DNA of 64,000 nucleotides from Lactifluus volemus (Eukaryota; Basidiomycota; Agaricomycetes; Russulales; Russulaceae). This document shows, one piece after another, positions 9,392-20,069 of the stretch; position 1 is the first letter of the stretch, and each line of letters begins with the position of its first letter. The notes under the pieces were generated by a model. The model had not been told where the DNA came from, made no database searches, and saw nothing but the letters and a program-made list of their open reading frames with translations. The translations under genes and the position numbers were made by a program. Location: positions 54,748 to 118,747 of the forward strand of contig WTXI01000105.1 of assembly GCA_022376515.1 (NCBI GenBank), read 5' to 3'.

Positions 9392-10701
9392 CGTGGCATG
9401 ACTGTTGGCCTCGGCTGGTGCACGTGTGCCGAAGATGGCGATTTCTCATTTTTGCATCGCCACACCGTCTCAATTTGCAACTTTATTGCACACCAACATG
9501 GCCTGTGAGAAAAATGCTGAATATATGGCCTGCATTTCCCCTCGTGGTTGACTTCTACGATCATCTGGCAGAGTCAAGCGAGGACCATTTCGACAACTTC
9601 TTTGCCGCGCTGGAGCATCGTGATCGTGTACACGAAATCGCTGTCAGAGATCTCCTGGGCTTTGTATGGGAACAAATTACCACAGTGGTGCAGGAGCCAT
9701 TTCCGGCATTGACAAGTCTTCACATAGCGCAATATGATGGATTGGTATCAGGCGATATATTCTTGAATGGATCCGCCCCAACTTTACAACATCTAGGTTT
9801 AGAAGGAATTTCAATCCCAAGACGACTCGGGTCTGCAACTCATCTCAGATCACTTTATCTTGCCGATATACCTAAATTTGGGTACATCCCACCTGAGACA
9901 GTGGCCACATCCCTGTCTGCGTTGCCACAGCTCGAATTCCTCACCATCAGGTTCGAATGTCGTACGCCTCAACCGAAACGAAGAAACCGACCTGTACCGC
10001 CACCGACCCGGTTTATTCTCCCCGCTCTCACTCAGTTCACATTTAAAGGTGTGAGCGAGTACTTGGAAGTCCTCACAGCTCAAATCGATGCCCCTCTACT
10101 CGAGTACTTCGACATTGACTTCTTCAATCAACCTGTCTTCGACATCCCACAAATCATTCGATTCTTTGGTCACCAAGACTTCAAGTTGTTCAGGCCATCC
10201 AGTCTGACCTTGCTTTTTTTTCCCTGGGCCTCTACCATCGGTTACGATCTAAAGGGTCCTGAGAGGTCTCCCACGTGGCATATTTGGTGCCCAAGGTTGG
10301 ATTGGCAAGTCTTTTCCATAACACAGATATGCAGCCAGATTCTGTCCTTCCGTTCTAGCGTGGAGTCGCTCAACATTAGGTATGATCGCTGGCACTCAGA
10401 CTCCTTGCGAGAAGACGACTCGGGGATAGATCCCACGCTATGGCTCCAACTTTTTCACTCATTTACCTCTGTCCAGAGTCTTGAAATATCTGAGCTGCTC
10501 ATTGCAGCTGCGCTCACCGGGCAACCAACCACTGATGTACTCCCCTCTCTACGCAGTATTTCCATTGTGAGTAACTCGGATGCAGACGAAACCACGGAAC
10601 AAGGCATACAATCATTCATTACAGCCCGCCAACGCTCTGGTCGCCCTGTAACTGTCACTTGCCGCGAAATTCCGGATGACCTCATATACAGACAGTGGTA
10701 G
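9392..10701 (+). pseudogene. F-box/LRR-like gene copy B, 3' part
   Basis: This part resumes exactly where the 5' part stops: HDCWPRLVHVCRRWRFLIFASP, the second half of the F-box, in the same frame. The frame then stays open through the LRR-like body (LNGSAPTLQHLGLEGISIP, GYIPPETVATSLSALPQLEF, FDIPQIIRFFGHQ) to a stop at 10699-10701. The tail FITARQRSGRPVTVT is conserved, but the last residues differ from other copies (DDLIYRQW). No internal frameshift is seen over 430 codons, so the insertion appears young relative to the gene. As it stands it has no promoter or family start codon. Confidence 0.8.
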
Positions 10702-11193
10702 TCCACGCACCTCATCTGCTTTTCGACTTCTTGACCACATCAACTTCTTTCCATCCCCCCTGTTCTCTTTCATCCCTCCATCTATCTTTGTCCAATTATC
10801 TTCAGTTTCCTGATGGTGACAATGGACCGCGCGTGCCCTCTGGATCGTCCGAGGTTCGTACCCCACAACCTTGGCCATGATTACATTGGCCCGTATTATG
10901 CTTGCTCCACCCTCGAATCACTAACACCCCGTATCGTCTCAGTTTCGTTGACGTTCTAGCATGCCTTGCATCTCAGGGTCTTTATGTACCTGTGTTACTT
11001 CTCCCTTCTCCTTTTGTTTCCTCTTAACACACGTGGCGCTGCGTTCTACCTTATCTCACAACCCTTCCCCTTTCCTTACCATATCTTGTGTTAGCCCAGT
11101 TTCCTTCATTTACATCTGTACCGAATTGCGCTAGTACAGCTACGAATTTGAATATATTGTAAGATTGAGAGTTGTGGAACGAAGGAGCTTCTA
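10702..11193. other. 3' flank of F-box copy B, interrupted by the Plavaka element
   Basis: No gene is present. The sequence matches the downstream flank of copy F (40790-41295) and continues, after the transposon, at 25790. The flank ends at GAAGGAGCTTCTA, where the TA at 11192-11193 is the left target duplication. Confidence 0.65.
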
Positions 11194-11224
11194 CATCAGG
11201 AAAATGTTGCGGTGCTAGAGTTGC
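11194..11224 (+). repeat. Left terminal inverted repeat of the Plavaka element
   Basis: This pairs with 25759-25789 in inverted orientation, 25 of 31 bases identical. The outer 15 bases carry one mismatch and the inner TGCTAGAGTT is identical. It is followed by a CTAG-rich subterminal zone to about 11460. Confidence 0.8.
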
Positions 11225-11452
11225 TAGATCTAGGCCCGCTAGTGTCACCTAGTCACGTTTAGTAATCAAGTTCCTGTGCTAGCGAAAGCAGACTTGCCTC
11301 GACTTAGGAAGCTGATCTAGATCTAGGCAAGCTCTAGGTACGCCAAGTTTTGCTACTTTCACTAGTTTTGCTACTTTCACTAGTTTTTCAACTTTCGCTA
11401 CTTTCACATCTAGAGCAATTCTGACTTCTTGGGCTAGATTTCGTGCCTAGTG

Positions 11453-13118
11453 CTAGTAATTCTCGCTGTTTTCGTGCCTGAGAAATGACAGTCCAAAACC
11501 AGATAACATTTCTATATGTAATTCAATAACATGGGTATCTAGCCGAAGTTCTTTATCACCCGATTGATCTGTCTCCAGCCCCGCAGATACGGGGTTCTTC
11601 ACCGCGTGACAGTTATGCGCGAGGGATCTTTGCATACACTTGAGCTCGCAATGATAAGAGAATGATAAAAATATGCACCAATCCAAATCAATGCAAGCGC
11701 GGAGATCAACTAATTCACCTTGATCACCGTCCATGTTCAGTGCGTTCACCATTTTGGCTGGGAGGTATTTCCACGCTTCCTCAACGACTTGAGCCCAGTG
11801 GCGATCATTAAGCCGTCTGGTGGTCCCGACCCAGCTGCGAGTCTTCCTCCCCCAGGGATTATCGGAGAAGCTCCACACACGAGAATTGACCTTGGACTCG
11901 GATTCTTGCTCGGATGCCGTTGAACCATCCTCCTTGGTCTTCGAGTTGATCCGGGTCTGATTGCGCTCGGCCTGTAGCGCTAGATAAGTAACAACGCCAC
12001 CAAAACAAAATGGGACGTGATACCTTTATACTATCCTCCCCGGTCTTAAACGCGGACAGACCACGCTCGACCTGTAACACTAGATAAGTAATGATCATGG
12101 TAATAATAGTAAATGGAATGGGACGTTACTGCAGCCGTTGCAAGTGCCAATGCCCCTATTTGCCGAGGGCATTCGTTTACCTCTGAGTCATCGAGCGGTA
12201 GGATCCTCCGCAGGTGCACAGAATATACCTTGGCAATCAAACTCGAGCAAAATGTAGCACGCATTTCCTGGTGGCTATGTCAGGCACAGTAATATGATGT
12301 ATATAGGCGTACCTTCGCTGCATCTGGGTTCTTATGAATGAATTTGAAGCCGTGCAATGCCTTTTCAATGTATTCGGCGCGAGCTTCTGCGTTGCCAAAC
12401 GTGGCCGGATCCTCGAGCCACAAGTCTACGATTGCTCGGTACCCACTCTTCCCTATCTCGCTGCGCCAGTTGTTGAGCAAAGTCTCGGCCTGGGAGGGTC
12501 AATAACGCATGTCCACTTGTCTGATTCCAGTACATACCACACTCAGGACTATATCTAGTTCATGTTCACTAAGCACAGAATCAGGGAATGCTGATGACCA
12601 AAAGCCCGCCAAAGGGCCACGCATCCTGGCGTTCGCGCCAAAGGGGTCGGCCTGCGTTCCGGCCCAGATTAGCAAGGAAGGTACAACAGTGTTTTGCCAC
12701 GTCTTTATATTTTCGCCATTTGGTGGACCGGGAAAAGGCAGATTGGTTGTCATATATCTTGTCTTCCTGAGACGCTGAGGCGCTTTGGTATTTCCCTCCA
12801 TCATAGTGCCCGTCGGATCCTGGTTAAGGACAATGCCCATCTATTTCGACGAGGAGCTGACAATCATACATAGATCAAACACAATTTGGATCTTACCTGT
12901 GCAGTCTCCCGCCCACCGCCAACCCTATTGCTGCCAGTGAGCGCGGCACCTTTTGATCTGCTCTGAGCCACTCTGGAGGCTTGACCCACAGTAGACTTGC
13001 GAGCCCTTACTCGACCAAGCACATCTTCCGATTCTTCGTTGTGAGACTCGCATATCGACGCCTGGGCCATCGTCACGCTGGAACCTGAGCTGGTGCTGAT
13101 GTCTATCTCTTGAGCCAT
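11453..13118 (-). pseudogene. 3' half of the DUF6532-like gene (own ATG at 13118)
   Basis: The exons are clear: 13118-12897, 12840-12538, 12489 to about 12316, a small exon around 12284-12247, then exons beginning VNECPRQIGALALATAA, VERGLSAFKTGEDSIK and AERNQTRINSKTKED. All have GT...AG boundaries and consistent phase. Conserved stretches include TWQNTVVPSLLIWAGTQADP, FPDSVLSEHELDIVLS and WGRKTRSWVGTTRRLNDRHW. The ATG at 13118 is in the same frame as the upstream half, from which it is separated only by TAG at 13190-13188. It could therefore be a truncated independent gene or the rest of the broken one. Translation would end by 11453. Confidence 0.65.
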
Positions 13119-13444
13119 GGGTCTGGGCGCGCTGTGGACGTGGCTGCGTCCTTTCTTACTTAGTTGTGCTGTTGTATCGATGGATTTCTAGTGAGCCTTG
13201 TGGTTAACACGGAAGGGGGGGTGTTACTGTACCTGCCGCGGCATTCGTTTTCCAGTCGTCAAGCAGGCCGGCGTTTGCTCCTGTCACGGTCCTTGCACGC
13301 TTGGCGCGATCCAACCTAATGGTGGTGAGCCTCAAACTTTGGGTTACATCTATAACTCACTCTGCGAAATTAGCCTGGACTTTTCGTTTAATCGCTATGC
13401 TTTGCCGGGGCTGAGCAGGCGGTGGAGGTGACGGCGTCACGGTT

Positions 13445-13610
13445 TAATGATGTTCGCACCGTGACGTCACCAGCATCGCACATTTATCACATGTATTAGT
13501 TATTGCACAAGTACTTAAGTTGGGGACTTTGGGGCAAAACAATACAATAACTTTTCTCTCCTTTCCCCTTATCATCACGTCGTGATCCTGTCACGGTTCT
13601 ATTTCCATTT
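13445..13610 (+). repeat. 5' LTR of the copia element
   Basis: It is 166 bp, begins TAATGATGTTCGC and ends TTCTATTTCCATTT, identical to 19122-19287. The termini lack the usual TG...CA; the boundary was set by the CGGTT duplication. The following GGTTATGGGCCC may be the primer-binding site, although I cannot match it to a tRNA. Confidence 0.85.
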
Positions 13611-13698
13611 GGTTATGGGCCCTGCCCTCGCTACTGCTCAAGCTTAGACTCCTCTACCATCATTATAACCTTAACGCTCTCACTCATACGTAATCAAC

Positions 13699-16600
13699 AT
13701 GTCTTCGTCCACGAACCAGGGACCGAACCAGCTCCCGAACCAACCCGGGGCAAATATGAATGCACCCACGAATCAGGTACAATCAACAACGGCAGCCGCC
13801 AGTCAAACTCAACCAGGAACAAACCAAACCATGACGAACGCAACACAAGCGAATGTTTCTCAACCTGCTCCCGCTTTCCCAATTCGCCCCGTACTCTCAC
13901 CAAAAGATATCCCCCTTACACCCATGTTCATCTCTGACCCTGGATGGCCTAGCTCGCTGACCCTCGACCTACAGTCATCAAACTGGGCCGAGTGGAGCCG
14001 ACGTCTCGAACTCCTCGCATACCGACAGGGCTTATCTTCGTGGCTAGACGGTACTTTATCTTGTCCTGACCCGATCACGGACTCAAAAATCTGCTGGGTC
14101 TGGTGGACGAATGACGGTTCCCTCCGGTCGTTCATCCTACAACACGTTTCCCACCTCGATTACGACATTGCCGATAAGTTCCCGACCGCGCATCTCGCCT
14201 ACTCCGCACTTCGCCGACGCCATGAACAACTTGGCACCCACGCTCAAGCCCACCTAATGAAGCAGATCATGGACACACAATTTGTACCCGGCACTCCACT
14301 AATTGAGACAGCCGCCAAGATTAACCAACTCCACCAATCGTTCGTGAAATGTGGCACGCCCGACTTCGACAAGATGCACTGCGCGTGGCTTGTCAACGCC
14401 GCCTCGCAGCATTATCGTACGCTTCAATCGGCCCTGCAAGCCCTGACACGCGATCCCGCCTGCACCGCTCACACCATCCTCGCCCGACTCCAAGATGAAG
14501 ACGACCTCTATCGCCGCCGTCCCTCAAACAACCTTCAACATGACACACAATCGGTGGCCCTCCTGGCCCGCACCGAGAATCCGCTCCGAAACTCTCAATG
14601 CACGAACTGTAAACGCACAGGCCATACAATCGATTTTTGCGTCCGACAGGGTGGTAAGATGGCCGGACGTACCATAGAGGAAGCCCGCACCGCCGTAGCC
14701 CGCAAATTCCCCCGTCGAAATTCTGGAACCCCCAATTCTGGACACTCGGCCAACCTCGCTACCGCAACCTCTACCACGACCAACACGTCAAACGCAACCA
14801 CGTCCACCGCATCCACCCCTAACGCCGGTCCAAGCACAAATGCACCCGGTAATATTACTATCAATGGCATCACTTATGCGTTTGTCCCGGTAACAGCAAG
14901 CTCTACTACACCGAACACATCGGAACAAGCTTCGTCCGCCCCGACCTCCGTTCATATTGACTCCGGTGAACCTTGGGAAGCCCTTATCGCCTTCGACGAT
15001 GCCGAGCAAATGCCGACCAATTACGCACTCGCCACTGACAACGCTACTGTTGAGTCGCTCGACGCAACCCCTTTTATACTTGACACTGGCGCGACGTGTC
15101 ACATTTCTCCAGTAAGAACTGATTTTCGTGATCTTTCTACTATACCCCCTCGTGCCATTAAAGGCCTGGGTAACTCTTCCGTTTTCGCTACCGCTACGGG
15201 CACCATAGACGTACTACTGCCTAGCGGGATGACGCTGTCCCTTTTTGATGCGCTCTACATACCCTCTTCGCGCGTTCGCCTCTTATCAGTGCTGAACCTT
15301 AACCGCCGCAACAACGTTACAACGCACTTTGACTCTAAATCGTGTTGGATGACTGACATTTCCGGCTCCACCGTTGCAACAGGTACCCTTCTGAAGTCTC
15401 GCAATCTGTACATCTTGCCCCAATTGCCACGCTCTCGCGCTCAATTAGAAACACGAATGCCGCCCGAACAAGTTTTCGTCTCTCAAGTAGTCCCCGATGT
15501 CGAAACCTGGCATCGCCGCCTGGGACATTGCAACATCCAGACCGTTATAAATATGGCTCGCTCTCGCGTCGCTGACGACATGCCTATCGACCTATCCACC
15601 ATCCCTGCCAAATGCGTCGCTTGCGTGCTCGGAAAGCAAGTCCGCACGCCGATACCGAAAATCCGAGAAAACCCCAAGTCGACTGAGAAATTAGATCGTG
15701 TTTATATTGACCTATGTGGTCCAATGTCGTCCCCGTCCCGAACTGAGAATCGCTATTGCATGAATGTGATTGATGACTACTCTAGCTTCAGTTGGACATT
15801 TCCCCTGAAATCGAAAGACGACGCGATCCTTGTTTTACTCGCGTGGCATAAGGCCGCTGAGAACCAGTGCGACTCGAAACTTCGCTCGATCGTAACCGAT
15901 AACGGCGAACTAGTTAACTATATCACGAAAGCCTGGTGCGATAAATATGGAATTGCTCACTATACCACAGCCCCTTACACGTCCCTTCAAAATGGAAAAG
16001 TCGAACGCCTACACCGGACGATTTTCCATCGCGCGCGCGCTATGCGAATTGCCTGTAAGGCACCGGACGACCTTTGGGACGAATTCTGTCTCACGGCCGG
16101 CTACCTCACCAATCGCGTGTCGACCAGCGCCCTAAACGGCAAAACACCATTCGAACTCTGGTTCGGTCGTCGCCCCTCCTTCTCTCACCTGCGGGAGATC
16201 GGGTGTTCGGCCTACTCTCTGATTCACGACCAACCGAAACTTTATGAACGTTCGACACCTTGCATTCTGATCGGGTACACACACCAGTCCAAGGCTTATC
16301 GCCTCTGGGATCCCGAGAAGAACCGCGTCTTTAATTCTTTTCATGTTACTTTTATTGAGCACCTTGACAGCGAACCACGCCCTTACCGCCCCGGCAAAGT
16401 CCTTAACAATCAGGCCGACACTGTAAATGAAGACACGCCACCGCCACCATCAGAACAAACGCCACCATCAGATCCGCCCCCTTCTCCACCAAAAACTGTC
16501 GACCCACCAGTTTATCCACCTATATCAGCGCCGCTCCTCAACCACGCAAGCACAACCCTCCAACAACCCTCTGCCTCAAACGCCGTCTCCCCGCCAAACC

Positions 16601-18786
16601 CACCTTCGAATCCCAACACCATTACCTCGATACCAACGAATACACCGTCTTTACCTACGTTACCTAGTACAACTACGATACAATCCCAAAATCCACCTTC
16701 ACCTTCTGAACACAGAATACCACCAATTATAATCCCCGCACGACCCCCCCCACATACAACTCAAAACGAAAACAGCATTCAACAACATGAACAACGCACG
16801 AATGATATCCCTACTATACTTCCACCTACTACAGAAACTGAACTTACTATACCTACTACATTACGACGTTCTTCTCGCATACCCGTACCCACATCACATA
16901 ACCCATTATCCGATCCCCGCCTCGCTGCTGCAGTTGCTGACAGTACTGCAGCCGCTGCCCGTCGCAAGGCGACACGCGCCACCCCCGCACCGCCAACCGA
17001 TGACCTCGCAACTGCACTGCTCGCGGAATTCAGCCCGCTACGAGATACACACGAGCTGCTCCCGGTGTCCCAAGTCGACTTGCCACTGTCGTTGGACGAG
17101 GTCCTCGCTGCCCTCTCAACGGGTAACATCGAACCCTGCCCGGAGTCCGACGACGAACCCTCTTGGGCTGCCGCGCTTGCCTCTCCAGAACGAGAGTTTT
17201 GGATCGCTGGCGGCCGTGAGGAGCTACAAAGCCTAAAAGACCTCAACGTCTTTGTCCTCGTCCCGCGATCCGACCTACCACGAGGCCATCGTCCCCTCAA
17301 AGGCAAACTTGTCTGCAAACGCAAACGCGACAGTGCCGGAAATGTCGTTCGGTACAAAGTACGTTACGTTGCGAAGGGTTACGCGCAGCAGTACGGCGTG
17401 CACTACGACAAGACCGCAGCCCCCACGACACGCCTCGAGTCCTTCAGGGCTCTGCTACACCTCGGCGCATGTCTCGACTGGGACATACAACAGTTCGACG
17501 TGAAGACCGCGTTCCTCCATGGTATCTTACCTGACAGTGAGAGTATGTTCTTAGAACAACCTCCTGGTTTTGAGGAACCCGGCAAAGAGGGATGGGTAAT
17601 GCGCCTGATGAAGTCAATTTATGGCATGAAGCAAGCGTCTCGTGTTTGGAACATCACGTTCGACACGGCCGTCCGCGAATGGGGGTTCACCCGCCTCCCC
17701 TGTGAGTGGTGCGTCTACCGTCGTCAGTCGCCGACCGGTACGATTGTCTTCGCTGTTCATGTCGATGATATCATCTCGATCGCATCCTCCCCTGATGAGA
17801 ATAAGCGTTTTCTGTCTTTGCTAACCTCTAGGTGGGACATCTCCGCGTTGGGGCCGGCCAAGTTCGCCCTTGGCATCGCACTCTCCCGTGATCGCACTAC
17901 GCGGACCATATCGCTATCTCAATCTGCCATGATTGATCGCCTCCTCGAGAAATTCGGGCTCGTTGACGCTCGCCCCGCTGACACACCCATGGCGACTGGA
18001 CTGCGCCTCGAACGTCCTGATAAGAGCGCACCTGTCGATCCTGTCGTCACTGAATGGTGCTCCCGTACTCCTTACCGAGAACTCATCGGCAGTCTCATGT
18101 ACATCGCCATCGGAACGCGCCCAGACATTGCATTTGCTGTCAGCAAACTTGCCACCTTCCTCGACTGTTTCCGCTCGGAACATTGGGAGGCCGGCGTGCG
18201 CGTCTTGCGCTACCTCAAAGGCACACGCTCCCTCACCCTCGTCCTCGGTGGAACGTTGCCACCATCCTTATCAGGCTACTCCGACTCGGACTATGCCAAC
18301 TGCCCAACCACCAGCCGCTCTGTCAGTGGCTATGTGTTCAATCTCGGTACTGGGGCAATCTCTTGGTGCTCGCGTAAACAACGCACCGTTGCCGATTCTT
18401 CCTGCTACGCCGAATACATAGCCCTACATGAAGCCTCCCACGAAGCCGTCTTCTTGCGGCAACTACTGGACGGCGTCGGCTTCCAACCCACTATGCCCAC
18501 ACCCCTACTCTGCGACAACGTCGCAGCAACCACCATTGCTGAAGATCATGTCTGGCATTCGCGTATTAAACACATCAGAGTTAAATACCACCATATCCGC
18601 GAACTAGTTGCCACCGGTGATCTGAAAATTAGTCGTTGCCACTCCGCAGCCAACGTTGCTGACATCCTCACTAAACCCCTCCCCAAAGCCGACTTTGGTC
18701 GCCTACGACATTCTCTCGGACTGCGATTCAGCGATAGCGATCTTGGTCTTGCCGTGCAGGAGGAGTTTGCCAGTGCTCACACGTAG
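13699..18786 (+). CDS. Copia Gag-Pol polyprotein
   Basis: The 1695-residue single ORF has copia domain order. The Gag-like N-terminus (LTLDLQSSNWAEWSRRLELL) is followed by a CCHC zinc knuckle CTNCKRTGHTIDFC at residue 301. An aspartic protease motif DTGA lies at residue 462, then a pre-integrase finger (WHRRLGH ... CVACVLGK). The integrase DDE triad is near D671, D734 and E769 (IDLCGP, VTDNGEL, NGKVERLHR). A Pro/Ser/Thr-rich linker covers roughly residues 910-1060. The reverse transcriptase has VHVDDI with D1356-D1357, and RNase H has SDSDYAN near 1529. Integrase before RT defines Ty1/copia. All catalytic residues are present and no stop interrupts the frame. Gag and Pol share a frame, so their ratio is not set by frameshifting. 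Confidence 0.95.
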   Translation: MSSSTNQGPNQLPNQPGANMNAPTNQVQSTTAAASQTQPGTNQTMTNATQANVSQPAPAFPIRPVLSPKDIPLTPMFISDPGWPSSLTLDLQSSNWAEWSRRLELLAYRQGLSSWLDGTLSCPDPITDSKICWVWWTNDGSLRSFILQHVSHLDYDIADKFPTAHLAYSALRRRHEQLGTHAQAHLMKQIMDTQFVPGTPLIETAAKINQLHQSFVKCGTPDFDKMHCAWLVNAASQHYRTLQSALQALTRDPACTAHTILARLQDEDDLYRRRPSNNLQHDTQSVALLARTENPLRNSQCTNCKRTGHTIDFCVRQGGKMAGRTIEEARTAVARKFPRRNSGTPNSGHSANLATATSTTTNTSNATTSTASTPNAGPSTNAPGNITINGITYAFVPVTASSTTPNTSEQASSAPTSVHIDSGEPWEALIAFDDAEQMPTNYALATDNATVESLDATPFILDTGATCHISPVRTDFRDLSTIPPRAIKGLGNSSVFATATGTIDVLLPSGMTLSLFDALYIPSSRVRLLSVLNLNRRNNVTTHFDSKSCWMTDISGSTVATGTLLKSRNLYILPQLPRSRAQLETRMPPEQVFVSQVVPDVETWHRRLGHCNIQTVINMARSRVADDMPIDLSTIPAKCVACVLGKQVRTPIPKIRENPKSTEKLDRVYIDLCGPMSSPSRTENRYCMNVIDDYSSFSWTFPLKSKDDAILVLLAWHKAAENQCDSKLRSIVTDNGELVNYITKAWCDKYGIAHYTTAPYTSLQNGKVERLHRTIFHRARAMRIACKAPDDLWDEFCLTAGYLTNRVSTSALNGKTPFELWFGRRPSFSHLREIGCSAYSLIHDQPKLYERSTPCILIGYTHQSKAYRLWDPEKNRVFNSFHVTFIEHLDSEPRPYRPGKVLNNQADTVNEDTPPPPSEQTPPSDPPPSPPKTVDPPVYPPISAPLLNHASTTLQQPSASNAVSPPNPPSNPNTITSIPTNTPSLPTLPSTTTIQSQNPPSPSEHRIPPIIIPARPPPHTTQNENSIQQHEQRTNDIPTILPPTTETELTIPTTLRRSSRIPVPTSHNPLSDPRLAAAVADSTAAAARRKATRATPAPPTDDLATALLAEFSPLRDTHELLPVSQVDLPLSLDEVLAALSTGNIEPCPESDDEPSWAAALASPEREFWIAGGREELQSLKDLNVFVLVPRSDLPRGHRPLKGKLVCKRKRDSAGNVVRYKVRYVAKGYAQQYGVHYDKTAAPTTRLESFRALLHLGACLDWDIQQFDVKTAFLHGILPDSESMFLEQPPGFEEPGKEGWVMRLMKSIYGMKQASRVWNITFDTAVREWGFTRLPCEWCVYRRQSPTGTIVFAVHVDDIISIASSPDENKRFLSLLTSRWDISALGPAKFALGIALSRDRTTRTISLSQSAMIDRLLEKFGLVDARPADTPMATGLRLERPDKSAPVDPVVTEWCSRTPYRELIGSLMYIAIGTRPDIAFAVSKLATFLDCFRSEHWEAGVRVLRYLKGTRSLTLVLGGTLPPSLSGYSDSDYANCPTTSRSVSGYVFNLGTGAISWCSRKQRTVADSSCYAEYIALHEASHEAVFLRQLLDGVGFQPTMPTPLLCDNVAATTIAEDHVWHSRIKHIRVKYHHIRELVATGDLKISRCHSAANVADILTKPLPKADFGRLRHSLGLRFSDSDLGLAVQEEFASAHT

Positions 18787-19121
18787 TTGTGTTCCCACTG
18801 AGGAGGAGCATTGATGGTACGTTTTTTTCTCTTATCATGGCCTCACCGGCCCCTTCATTTTCTCCCGCCTATCGGCACCTTTTTTCTTCATCTTCTCCCG
18901 CCTATCGGCCCCTTCTCTTTCTCTACCTGAATACCACACCTTACTTCGATAATCACCTGATAATGTTTTTCGACAACTCGTTCTCCCTTCTTTTACTGCC
19001 GCGGCGGTCCCCTTGCTCTTTTTGCCTCGCGCACACCTTCGCACACTTTCACTCTCTTTTGCCGCATGGCATTCTGTTTACCTTGGTCTTGGACATGCAA
19101 ATTATGTACGATGAGGAGGAG
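18787..19121. other. Copia 3' untranslated region with polypurine tract
   Basis: This non-coding tract between the polyprotein stop and the 3' LTR includes a local duplication (tctcccgcctatcggc at about 18872 and 18895). It ends with the purine-rich GATGAGGAGGAG that would prime plus-strand DNA synthesis. A similar TGAGGAGGAG occurs at 18798-18807. Confidence 0.6.
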
Positions 19122-19287
19122 TAATGATGTTCGCACCGTGACGTCACCAGCATCGCACATTTATCACATGTATTAGTTATTGCACAAGTACTTAAGTTGG
19201 GGACTTTGGGGCAAAACAATACAATAACTTTTCTCTCCTTTCCCCTTATCATCACGTCGTGATCCTGTCACGGTTCTATTTCCATTT
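19122..19287 (+). repeat. 3' LTR of the copia element
   Basis: It is 166 bp, base-for-base identical by eye to the 5' LTR. It is followed by the right copy of the CGGTT target duplication at 19288-19292 and then by exon sequence of the interrupted gene. Confidence 0.88.
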
Positions 19288-19292
19288 CGGTT

Positions 19293-20069
19293 AGCTGCGT
19301 CACGGATGGAGTGCACGATTCATTCTCATTCCTAATTGCTGTTAGCCTTAGGTCTAAGCTTTGGGTTGCACTATTACTTACTCGTCAGCAATGCGTTCGT
19401 ATATTGGACGGGGCCTTGGTCGAGATACTGGTTCAGATGGCTGTGAACGCACTCGAGTCGTGGCTCGATCACGGGGTGCGTTCAAGTCATCAATTTCGGC
19501 TCCGGGGCGTGCCTATCATCGCAAACCTAAGTTTCCCATCAAACTCAAAAAACACGAGGTGGACACACCTTGTCAACAGTCTTATCAACGTTACCCATGT
19601 CTTCTTCATTTTCCACTCTGTCGTCCACATACGCCGATACTGCGTCGTCCTCGATGCATTCGCTGGCTCTCTTGTCCCACTCTTCATTGCTGATGACATC
19701 AATTATTGATTCACCATCAGTGAACGACGCCGGTGATACAGTCGATACATCGTCGTAAAACGCCGTGGGGCTGGCCCTGTTGCTTTTCCAACCAGCAGAG
19801 TAGATGCTACAGCTATTGTCAAGGTCAGTAAAAGCGATCATGTCAGAGGTGAGTCGTGAATTACCTGTCTTCCTCATCAATCTGCTCACTGGCATCTACT
19901 TGGGCAGCATGTGCATGTTTCATCTGCCTCGTCATGAACTTCGACTGCGTGCTTGCCTGTCCACTGTGACGCAAATCCGGCCGAGTCGCGTGCTTTTGTG
20001 TCAACTGAGAGTCTCGCTGGATCTCGTCTTCGAGTTCGTTGATATGGCCGACGATTTCTTCTAAAGTGG
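19293..20069 (-). pseudogene. Middle exons of the DUF6532-like gene
   Basis: Read on the minus strand from 20069: TLEEIVGHINELEDEIQRDS, a likely coiled coil, then STQSKFMTRQMKHAHAAQ and ASEQIDEED, and an intron (gtaattcac...gacaatag). The next exon has SIYSAGWKSNRASPTAFYDD and an acidic stretch (SNEEWDKRASECIEDDAVS). After a second intron comes ARPGAEIDDLNAPRD ... RPIYERIADE. A last exon NENESCTPSVTQLTV runs straight into the copia insertion and continues on its other side as TPSPPPPAQPRQSIAIKRK. The clean reading on both sides is direct evidence for exon interruption. Confidence 0.7.

Larger units (their letters stand above)
13445..19287 (+). mobile_element. Ty1/copia LTR retrotransposon, apparently intact (5.8 kb)
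   Basis: Two 166 bp LTRs (13445-13610 and 19122-19287) are identical by eye. They are flanked by the 5 bp duplication CGGTT (13440-13444 and 19288-19292). One uninterrupted ORF of 1695 codons lies between them. A polypurine tract (GATGAGGAGGAG, about 19110-19121) adjoins the 3' LTR. Identical LTRs and an open frame argue for very recent insertion. The element sits in an exon of the minus-strand DUF6532-like gene, inside the Plavaka transposon. Confidence 0.92.

Noticed and set aside
16427..17357. Several open frames on both strands in the copia linker
   Set aside because: They arise from the low-complexity Pro/Ser/Thr linker. The polyprotein frame is continuous through it.
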